This document shows positions 12,573 to 22,900 of a DNA stretch of 40,563 bases, one piece after another. The notes beneath the pieces were generated by a model. It did not search any database and was not told the DNA's origin. It saw only the letters and a list, made by a program, of their open reading frames with translations. Positions within the stretch are counted from its first letter, which is position 1. Each line of letters starts with the position of its first letter. The position numbers and the translations under genes were made by a program. Source of the stretch: Priapulus caudatus (Eukaryota; Priapulida; Priapulimorpha; Priapulimorphida; Priapulidae); assembly GCF_000485595.1 (NCBI RefSeq), contig NW_014577389.1:225049-265611 (forward strand), read 5' to 3'.

Positions 12573-13659
12573 CACAGGCACTTGAACGTCTCAATAAAAC
12601 AAAGAGTAAATAAACACGAAATGTATTTACTACCCAAAGTCCTTAATGTTTCTGCTACTCTAAATTTCGCCTATAATCACTTGTAAATGCGGCGCAAATG
12701 CTCATCTGCACACACAACTCAAAACGCAGCCACAATTCACCGCACGCTTGCTGCTGCACACTGACAGTGAACACACGGTTGAATATATATAGGCAGGTAA
12801 GAAAGCGTGCTGCCAAAAATTCGCGTCCGAGCCTTGCTTTATTTTAATACTAATACAACACAAATATTCAAGCATTCTACTCCATCCATTTGTTTCTAAT
12901 TTGAAGAACAGTGTTCACTTGTTATAAAAACATACTGGCTGTGTTTCGTAACGCGATGCTGTGTCAACGGCGAAATCACACAAAGCCTGACGGAATCTTG
13001 CATTTGCTGCGCGTTGCACAGTTTAATGTATATGGCTGGCGAATGCAAGGAAACGCCCACCGGCGCTCTTTTCGTGACCTGCATTTTTCGGGGGCCGCAG
13101 AAGCTCCACTGGCGGGCTTTGAACGGGGCTGGCGTACGGAAGTTGGAAAGCGGGCGTGGTAGTTTCTCGATAATGCAGTGCGCCGCCTATAGCCGCTTAC
13201 TTGCAAGCATTTAACCACCTAAACTGCGCAAGGAGCAAACGAGGAGAATTTCAGTCAGCTTTGTGTGATTTTCGGCGAATGACAAAGCTCGTTATGATAC
13301 ACAAACCAGTATGTTTTTAATAAGCAAGTGCCAGCACTGGTTCTTCAAATAGAAACAAAGATGGAGTAGAATGTTTGAATATTTGTGTTGTATTCGTATG
13401 GAAAATCAAGCGAGCGTCGAGCGAATTTTTGGCTAGCAACTGCCTTCCTACTTGGCTATTATTTTTATGTGTCGCGTGTGCAGCAGCTAGCGTGTGACAG
13501 TCTGTTTGGAAGATGAGCATTTGTGGCGGCATTTACAGAAATATGCCGGGCAATAATAGGTGAAAGATGAGTAGAGAAACTTTAAGAGCTGGTAGTAAAT
13601 AGATTTCGTATTTATTTAGCATTATATTATTATGAAACGCTGGCAAGTCGCCTGTGCTT
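12573..13659. mobile_element. Large foldback element, left copy
   Basis: Noisy counterpart of the inverted-repeat element at 26446-27481, with arms of roughly 430 bp. The central loop lacks about 30 bp present in the right copy. Confidence 0.65.
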
Positions 13660-13728
13660 TTGTACTAATAGTAATATTAATATGTAATCATGTATCGCGT
13701 ATCTATCGTGGCAATATACAGTCTGTAC

Positions 13729-14139
13729 TAGTGATGTCACGATCATCGATTATACTCGATCCTCGGTTGAAACAGTGGGCTGCGAAACCAAGGCGCTTGG
13801 TTATCAAATCCATAATCGATTTCATCCAAAAAATAAAAAAATATCGTCAGAAATAATGTAAACTTGAACAATGAAAACTTGGAAAAGGTGATGAGGAATC
13901 AAGAGATATTATCGCTACATACAAGTTATCCTTTATGTAACATACATGTATGTAATTATACACACCAGTAGTAAACAGTGCAAAACCAACAGTAAACAGG
14001 GCTAAACAAGCATACCATGCACACACAGTACTAGTGCCAGCACGACGTTACGGCCCACGCAGGCATTCACACACCTGAGTAAAGCGATTTTGTAACCGGA
14101 TGATCGATTACGAAATTACAACCGATTGAGCAACACTGA
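13729..14139. mobile_element. hAT-type MITE, left copy
   Basis: Noisy counterpart of 27552-27955. The 8-bp GTCTGTAC precedes it at 13721-13728. At the right end an extra G interrupts the terminal repeat. Confidence 0.65.
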
Positions 14140-14494
14140 GTCTGTACTGTAGCATACTAGCTACACTAAGCAACACTAGTCTGTACTGTAACACTGTACT
14201 GTAGGTTACTGGAGTTCTGTCACATGCATAGGCTGTGGCATCATCTTAATGGCTGTACTAACGAGTTAGTAACTTTAAACTTATTATAAACATGAAAATG
14301 TTTTGTCTATTAAATATTATACTTTGCAGTGGCTATGCGTCTGGAACCGTCACGCTAGCCTGGCCAGGCTTACGCATACGGACCATCCTACTCACACAGG
14401 TGATCACGCCGACTTGCATACACGGCATGATTGCGCAATGGGACGCTCTGCTGATTGCCGTAAATAATACATGATATGCACTGCTGCCATCTAT

Positions 14495-14770
14495 CCTTTC
14501 ATCCCGTTCTCTCTCTCTCTGCTCTCTCCAGTCTGCTATTCTCTTTCTGATCTTCTCTTTTCTTTCTCTTCCTCTCTCTCATTTCTATCTCGTCCTTCTC
14601 TCTCTCCCACACACACAACACAGCACACACACACACACACCACACACACAGCGGCGGGCAGCACACAGCACACACCACGAGCGGCACACACACACACCCG
14701 AGGCGTGCAGCACATTGCACATAACACATTCCCCCTCACTCTCTCTCTCTCACGGCACACACCCCACACT
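14495..14770. repeat. CT- and CA-rich simple repeats, left copy
   Basis: (CT)n then interrupted (CA)n. The open frames across it are low-complexity artefacts. Confidence 0.8.
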
Positions 14771-15574
14771 CGGCAATCAGCAGAGCGTCCGGCGGTTGCG
14801 CAATCATGCGTGTACGTGTCGCAAGATTGACTGTGTGAGATGGATGTCGCGGACGCAGTAGCTTAGCGGCTACCTCGTTCGGGAAACCAGGTCGGCGTAG
14901 CGCCAGCGGCCAATATTATATTAAAGGCAGTGGATGGAGGTAGCACGGCAGCCCCGTATGCTCCAATTTAAGAGGCTGGAGGTACGGCAGTCCATATCGC
15001 TATTCAATACAAAGCGAGAACAAAAGATGGCGGCAGCTCAATTCAGATTTCAAAATAAAGCATTGAGGAAAATAAATCATGAGATTTGAGAGTTATGATG
15101 GCAGAGGGCTTGCCCTGTAAGCTTTTTTTTCAGGTGGCCGCCAGGCGCACTTTGAGTAGATGAGATTCAGGTGGCCTAAATGGATTTTACAGGTGCCCGG
15201 TTGCCTACATTTATTAAATAATTTATTTGTCTTCTAACTCATCGAGTAATGTGTATTTGGCAAATCATCGCAAATAACAATAACTAGATTAACGACAAAA
15301 ACAAAGAAAGAACAAAACGACCTGAACGTGAGTTAAATAAGTTTTCCCAAATATTAAAAAAAGCTTTCAAATTCCATCTGCAGTATCTTTATTAAGTAGA
15401 CAAGAACTTGCATGTCATTAAGATGTCAATCAAAACTGTCCTTCACATCATTCAATGTCAAGTGTGACTGTCCATCTGAACCTTCTAGATGAATCAGACT
15501 CAATTTCTGACATGGGGTCAGATGCCATCAGAGTCTGGCACTCAAAGGCTGCTGGTCTATTTTGCACATCCCTA

Positions 15575-16214
15575 CACCTCTCCCACCTACACCCTCCTGC
15601 TGTCTCTAAGCAGTGTATTCATCGCTACAACCCATACCGCGCCCTACGCCGCTCTCTGTCCTACTAACAGTGTATCATCCCTACACGACCCTCCCCCTAC
15701 ACCCTCCCTGTCCTCTCCAGTGATCAATCCCATACACAACGCCTCCCCCCTAACAACCCCTCTCTGTTTACTACAGGTAATCATCCCTGACACACGACTC
15801 CCACGACAGTACCTACACCCTCTCTGTCTCTACAGTGTATCATCCTACACTGCCTGCCCGTGTCGGGCTACAGTGTTATCATCCCCTACACCCCTCCCAC
15901 CCTACACCCTCAATCTGTCTCTAACAGTGTATACATCCGCTACACCGGCCCTCCCCCTAACACAACCCTACTCCTGTCTCTACAGTGTTCAGTCCCTACA
16001 ACCCCTGCCCCCTACACCCTGCTCTGTCCCTAAGTGATATCATCCCTACACCCTCTCCACCCTACAAGCCTCTGTCTGCTCCAAGTGTATCATCCCTACA
16101 CCCCTCCTCACTACAAACCCTCTCTGTTTCTACAGTGTATCATCCTACACCCCTCCCTACAGCCCGTCCCTGTCTCTACAGTGTAATCATCCCTACACCC
16201 CCTCCCCCCCTACA
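15575..16214. repeat. 48-bp minisatellite, truncated and noisy copy
   Basis: Same repeat as 29190-30490, with about 13 recognisable units carrying many indels. It is cut off by the N run, which fits an assembly break in a tandem array. Confidence 0.85.
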
Positions 16215-16239
16215 NNNNNNNNNNNNNNNNNNNNNNNNN
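16215..16239. other. Assembly gap of 25 N
   Basis: A run of exactly 25 N. It joins the end of the left copy to the beginning of the right copy of the same locus. Confidence 0.99.
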
Positions 16240-16306
16240 AAGGTTTGTTACACAACTCATCTGCCTGAGATGTGCAAGTATATTAAAATTGGTTGCCTTA
16301 GGGGTT

Positions 16307-16700
16307 TTGGTACGCGACACACCTTCTCCCCAAGATGTGTAAGTATACAAAGTTTGGTCGCGGTAGGTCGATTAAGGGCCGAGTTATAGAGCGGAAGGGA
16401 AATATGATCAAGGTCAAGGTAAAGGTCAAATAAAGGTCGTAGTGACCTGGTTTTGGTACGCTGACCACCTTCTCCCCAAGATATGTAAGTAGACCAAGTT
16501 TGGTCACGCTAGGCCAATTAGGGACAGAGTTATAGAGCGGAAGGGAAATATGATCAAGGTCAAGGTAAAAGTCAAATAAAGGTCGCAGTGTCCTGGTTTT
16601 GGTATGCTGCTCACCTTCTCCCCAAGATGTGTAAGTAGACCAAGTTTGGTCACGCTAGGTCAATTAGGGGTCGAGTTATAGAGCGGAAGGAAAAATCTGT
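16307..16700. repeat. ~145-bp tandem repeat, about three units (right copy)
   Basis: Units begin near 16307, 16451 and 16595. Each contains an AAGGTCA-rich tract, including the phrase TCAAGGTCA. It lies downstream of STIM exon 5, in the next intron. Confidence 0.85.
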
Positions 16701-16817
16701 AGCGGACCGAGCGGCGGTGGCGGCTGTACAGACATGAAACCATAGTATCCCTGCCGACTTCGTCGCGGGGGATACAATTACAATCAATATATGGGAATAA
16801 TTAATATTTTTGCCTAC

Positions 16818-16933
16818 TTTTAGGAGCTCCAAAGAGAACTATATCCATGGCCTTCAGCGTCAGTTTTCTACGATGGCTGGGATTGACTATGCCAATATAA
16901 GTCTGCATGATGCTATCTGCTGCCAGTGCCAGC
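16818..16933 (-). CDS. STIM: STIM exon 5: second half of the SAM domain
   Basis: 116 bases. The acceptor is after 'tttttttag' and the donor is GTAGGC. The first base completes the Arg codon shared with exon 4. It reads LALAADSIMQTYIGIVNP, then the conserved SHRRKLTLKAMDIVLFGAP. The 18 residues between Arg and SHR equal the human spacing. Confidence 0.93.
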
Positions 16934-19900
16934 CTAAAAAAAACATCAAACAGCAAGTTTATGAATTGACAATGCGCATATGGGTATTTCGATATATGAT
17001 GGCAGACGCACACACCCACACATACATGTAAACTCACGTAAATGCACAAATGTGCACTAATTAACTAACTGAATTAAGCTACGCGATATCAACGTGCGCA
17101 GACTAATTAATTGCCATGAGTTTCATTTGCATATAGCTGTATGTTCCATAATCTCATATATTATTTTATGGTTTCACTCATATTCGTCCACAGGTGCATG
17201 CAAACTAACTTATATGCTTAAGCTTACAGAGAGACAGAGAAACAGAGAGTACAGAGAGACAGAGACGTACAATCTTCAACGCTTTTAATATCCTGCTCCC
17301 TTTGTCTGCATTGTCTGACTCACAAAGCTGGCAGCTGCTTCACATTTACCTGGTGAAGGTTTTTCACTTGTGTACAATGCGGGTTGAAACAGCTGCCAGT
17401 GCCATCACACAGAGCGAAATGATTCATAGTCAAACATTTTGCCCTAAATTCAAACAAAATCATCATCGAGTAATCGCTGTATATAGCGCTATCAGAATAG
17501 TCGTACCTTGGTAACGCCGTTCCATCGATGTTAAGCTCCTTAAATTTGGGCGCATATTGAGGCAGGTCAACGTAGCTTACTAGCCATTCGACTACATCTT
17601 CCGTAGTCCAGTTATGCACTAGGAGAAAAACACAGCTCTTGATCATTATATTCAAAAATGGCCAGATTCCCAGCAGCCCTTAGATGTTTAACGAAAGTCC
17701 CAATATTAACAATTTCATTGATACGTAAAGAAACGAGAATTTCTCATTGGTACAATATTTATTTTGTTACAATTAAATTTATCATAGTTATTTGTAAACC
17801 CGAGAATTAGTACGCAAATAACTGCTGAATGCAAGTACAGTGCATGTTTTCAAAGGGCACAATGCATGCATGATATATATAATTAGATATATATATAGAG
17901 ATCGAGAGAGAGATAAACACGTATTTATATATTTGGATAATCACTAGGAGCCACGGCGTATGCTGTTCTAGGGTGAACAGAACTGCCACAATGCTATCGC
18001 GTGACACGGCCAGAACCTCGTAACAGATATATATGCTGACATAACGTGGTCGCTGCAGCCGCCCCCGCTTTCGTGAGTACACAAAGTGTGCGTATCGGAT
18101 TAGCTTTTACGATATCAGGTTGTAACAAAGTGAAAGGAAAGACACAGAGCTGGAGCCTTCAGACGGACGGCTAGCTAGCGAAACTGAGTTGCACACGTAC
18201 AGTTCACTGCGGTCGAGCAAGTTAACAATAGTAATAAGGCAATCGGGACTAGACTGATTCCGTGAGGTTGGGTTGAACAATCGCTGATATGAAGGCGTGA
18301 CTACAACCAAGGCAGGTAGTGCTGGTGCATTAGGGCAGAGTGAGCCACAGGCCACAGACTTTGGAATGGGTCCACAATCCGTGAACAATGTTTACACGTA
18401 AAAATGAAAGCAGCGTACAAAAAATCTGCGAACAACATAGATATACTGATGTCCTACATTCATTTTAAAATGTTGCGTCTCAAACAATGTTCATATCGAA
18501 AGAAAAAATTCATCTAGATCTGTGTATATTGCATACATGTAGCCTTTTTCAAACACTATATACTATAGCTCTTATATAAAATTAATATATAGTAAAGATA
18601 TTTGTATATATCAAGATCATTGCCTCTTACTTCAATTTTATTGTATTAATATAGCATGCTTATGGGTGTACTAAGCTAATTTGCCAATAGATCACCGCGT
18701 ATTACATGTGTAAGCAATCCGATTAAATGTCAATACGAAACCTTTCGCACGAGGAAATGTTGTTTCAGCAATGCCACCTATCACGTACGTACGTACCTTG
18801 AGCCCATAGCAATCATTCGCTCTACTTTTACAATATAAGGATACTAAACGTACTTGTTTCGACACGACAGAACCAGTATTGTGTGTTATGGCGTAGGTGG
18901 CATCACTAATTAGAATGTGCGGCCTGTTGTGGCTTCATCGATTAATTAGATCTGGAATCATGGCATGAAATTAGCCAAAATGTGAACAGGCTCACCCAAA
19001 ATTTTAAACAGGCCTTTTGACAAATTGAACAGGCCCTTACAAGTTTGAACAAGCCCGTAATTTTGTTCAAAATATTCCATTTATTAATAAAAGTATTAGC
19101 TTTGTGTTTATTAGGCATACTCGTAGTATTTATTTGCACAGTTTGTATTAAGAAGTGGAGTAGAGTCTTAGTGAAGTAAAAACTAGTAAGGAAATTGGAA
19201 AATATTGTTGATATAAAGGCAAGATCTAGGCAATATTTTGAATAGGCCAAGTGAACTGATTATATTGGGGGTTGAACCGGCAGTGTAGGGGGTTGAACCG
19301 CCGGCCGGCAGCAAAATAGCGCTATTTTGCGCACTGTGGTTCAAGTATATATAGTCGCTGCAATATGAGGTCTAAGCCGTACTTAAAACTGATTTCTCAC
19401 TTGTAGTCACTTCACCCGGAAAAGCGGAAGTAAGCGAAATAGGTATGATGAACATTACTATCATTATCCGTGTTAGATATGCTTACAAATTATACAACAA
19501 ATATCTCTTGAAGGATGTGAGTCCTGGATAGCACCACTCCCGTAACTGCAAAGCCAGCTAACCTTTGACCTAATTTATTTCACTTTCCGTCAACCAGGGC
19601 ACTCCCTACTGCAGAAAGCACTAGTCAGTACTAGCACTACATTGGGCTGTGGTATATTTGAGTGGTCAATTCCGAAATGCAGACAAAGATACTACCTCTA
19701 AGATCTATGTGGTTTTCGATATCGGTACTGTTAAAATATTGTGCAACAGGCCACAGCAGTGATCCTGAGCAAGCAGACAATTTATAAGCAATATTTGAAA
19801 AATGACATTTCATATTTCTGCTCCACGAGTTTCTGACACCTTTGCTCTGCTGACTATAACACGTATAACCTTCATTCTACCACCTTCTATAACATAACAG

Positions 19901-22900
19901 TTCATTTTTCACCCAACCTTCCTTAACCTGCTTAAGCTGCTGCTGTTCTTGGGTGCCCGGCAGATCAGGAGCAGCTTAGCGTCAATGTAGTGATTGTACA
20001 CCTCCATAACATAATATCAATCCCAAACACTAAACTTACCTACTATATAATAAAAATACAATAATACCCCAAGTATCAGTAAACTTAACCCGTAAACGTA
20101 TATATAGTAAACTTTAATAATAATAATAACCAAACATCATACATGTATATTATTATTATGGTTATATGTATTGTTGTTTGTTATAAATTATATAACATTG
20201 TTAATTACCTCCGCCAAGGGGTTGGCAGGAGGTTATGTTTTCACCAGTGTGTGTTTGTTCGTTTGTGTGTTTGTGGGTTTGTGGGTTTGTTTGTGTATGT
20301 ACAGCCCAACTGAAAAAGTTATGGACGGATTGTCATAAAATGTTCAGGATAGGTCAGAAATGGGCTAACTTAGAATTGATAAGATTTTGGTGGTGATCCG
20401 GATCCAATTAATTAATTAATTAATAACATTTTCAGGATAGGTCACAAATGGGGTAACTTAGAATTGATTACATTTTGGTAGTGATCCGGATCCAATTAAT
20501 TAATTAAATAATTAAATTTTCAGGATACGTCAGAAATCGGGTAACTTAGAATTGATTACATTTTGGTCGTCATCCGGATCCAATTAATTATTTAATTAAT
20601 TAATTACCGTATATAATCGCGTAATAACCGCGGGCGCCTATAAGCCGCACCTCAATTTGAATCGGGTAACCAAGTATTGCGCCTAGTATATTTCCCCTCA
20701 CGGTATGGCGCACTTATAAACCGCAGAGCAAATACAGGGTTGAAATCTGAGGCCAAATTTGCGGTTATTACGCGAGTATATATATATAGTAATAACAATT
20801 TTCACAGTGCCAAAATTCAGCTGCCTTGGCGGAGGTCTGTGCCCTCCGAGTGCTCTAGAGTAGTTTAGTATGTTATCACCAGTTATAACCAGTTAAATGG
20901 TACCTCAACACGTCTATATTACGGTAACACAGTGACATGCGTTGCAGTGTGATTCATACAGGACTGTAGCAAAGTGAGGTGATACGGCAGCAGAGCTGGC
21001 TGCACACATGCGTGCCCTGACAGGGGCTACTCTAGCTGCTTAATATGGGCACCGATGGTGAGCGTAGCAAGCGTTAAAAAAATTTGGGGGCCGTTCAGGG
21101 TTCTCCAAGAGCACTTATAGCCTGGAGGCCCGCCAGGCTATCGTTGAGCCCCGCCATCCTAAAATGCACCCGCCACTCTAAATATCATAGCCGCCATGCT
21201 AAATATCATAGCCCTCGGAACCCCCTAGCACGCAAACCGCCTTCAGCGATTTGCAACTAGGACCGTAACTTTAGGCAGCACCCGCCATGCTATAATGAAA
21301 AAGCTTGGAGAACCCTGCCGTTGGCGAGCGGAGCAAGCAGAAAATATATTTTAGGTACCCCGTAGATGTATAATAACATTAAAATTTTATTCAGATAATA
21401 GATTATAGATCTTATATGAGCATTTTATTATAAAACAGTGCCTACATAACGATAGAAACATGGAGATTTAATTTTCACAATTTTCAGAGCTCTGCTAATT
21501 TAGGCGTTTTATAAATTTACTAATTTGGGCGTTTTGCTACCTAAGGTCATAATTTGGGTGCCGGTATTCGGTATGAAAAATGGCTTGGTTTAGGCCCTGC
21601 CTGTACTAAGAGTGACATGCGTTGCAGTGTGATTCCTACAGGACTGTAGCAAAGTGAGGTAAGGCCATCCTTAAAAAATTCTATGTTTGCTGTCCCCCGA
21701 CCCATGATTTTTTTAGTGGGTAGGTAGGTAGGTCATTTTTTGTGTGTGAGGCATACTAGTTATTTTAAGTCTGTCCTCATGTTTTCCACACATGCTTTGT
21801 GTTTCAGTCTTAACTATGAAAAATGTATAAAAAATAAAAAATAAAAATATGGAACCCAAAATGTAAAAAAAAACTTTTGGGTCGTGGCTATTTTCGTTGG
21901 TCGGTCAAAGAACAGCAAACATATAATTTTTTAAGGATGGCCCAATATAGAGGCAGAGCTGGCTGCGCACACGCGTGCCCTGTACTAACCCGAGGAGTGG
22001 ACCCATTTTTGCCACATCTCATCTAGTGTGACATACTCATCCTGTTGATGGAAGGTCATCTGTCTCGATGCTGCCTTCTCCTTGTTGTTATAGTGCAGCT
22101 CCTCCTTCAGAAACTACAACGGTGGAAAATGACGAAAAAAATTGAACCGAGTTAAGTTTCGTACTCACAACTTTTTTTTACCCATTTAACGAAAAATTTC
22201 TGGTAACGTTTATTCTTAGATTGGTTTTAAAACTGCTAGTGCTACTGGATAAATTCACATGTAAATGTCGGCTACAGGGAAATTGTCTACTTTAATGATA
22301 TAGTTGAAGACCAACCAAAGTCAGCCACAGCAAAAATCTCACAACATATATAGTGCACAAGTCACATCCTTTCAACATACATGCAGGGTTCTCCCTACGT
22401 TGCGCAAACGGGGCGCGCGCGCCCCGTTTGGGAAAACTCCCCCCTGTTTGAATGCGCGCGCCCCGTTTGGGAAAACTCCCCCCTGTTTCAATCGTTGCGC
22501 CCCGTTTAAATTACCTCCGCCCCGATTAAATTCCACCACAATAAAAGTTTGCCAGCGCGGGAATCGATCGTCAAGAACTCCCATTCGACCAGGACACCCG
22601 GCGCGTGTATTTTTACCGTGCCACGCATGCACTGCACACAATACACAAGTACAAACAGTTAACCTGTCCCACACCCAACACTATTGTTTCAGCCGTGGTG
22701 ACCTACCATTTTTATGGCTTTATTGAAAGGACCGGGAAATGTACTTTCCGCTGACATGCGAAAAGTAAGTGTCGGATAACCTTTTGACCCTCAAGAGGAG
22801 GGTTAAACATTGATTTGTTGACTGTTAACAAAGGACTGAACTGCTTTTACTATTATTAGAACCCATACCTGTGTGAATGTGAGGCTACAGTTGCACAGTT

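Larger units (their letters stand above)
1430..16214. repeat. Left, degraded copy of the STIM/LAMTOR1 5' locus
   Basis: This stretch aligns collinearly with 16240-~30490 from its first bases to its last. Anchors are 3241 with 17325, 5110 with 18910, 8434 with 21990, 12464 with 26350 and 15547 with 29170. It differs by dense one- to few-base indels, mostly extra bases, spread evenly over introns, exons and splice sites. Every exon shared with the right copy is frame-broken here. It ends inside a minisatellite, directly before a 25-N gap. I infer an uncollapsed overlapping contig end or alternate haplotig with poor consensus, not a biological tandem duplicate. A decayed real duplication is less likely but not excluded. 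Confidence 0.85.
17619..21989 (-). other. STIM intron 3
   Basis: About 4.4 kb without a recognised exon. It holds a short AT tract (18575-18612), a 20-bp perfect palindrome (19311-19330), a MITE-like element (20208-20870), a duplicated ~90-bp segment (20933-21020 and 21609-21985) and an 18-bp-TIR MITE (21663-21942). Confidence 0.75.

Noticed and set aside
1430-16214. A genuine second, pseudogenised STIM-LAMTOR1 pair
   Set aside because: The even spread of insertion-type differences, the N gap placed exactly at the repeat junction and the end in a tandem array fit assembly redundancy better than gene decay.
22372-22726. 140- and 100-codon frames, mirrored at 23877-24231 by 109 and 114 codons
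   Set aside because: They are the same GC-rich arms of the foldback element read on both strands; the products are repeat-encoded.
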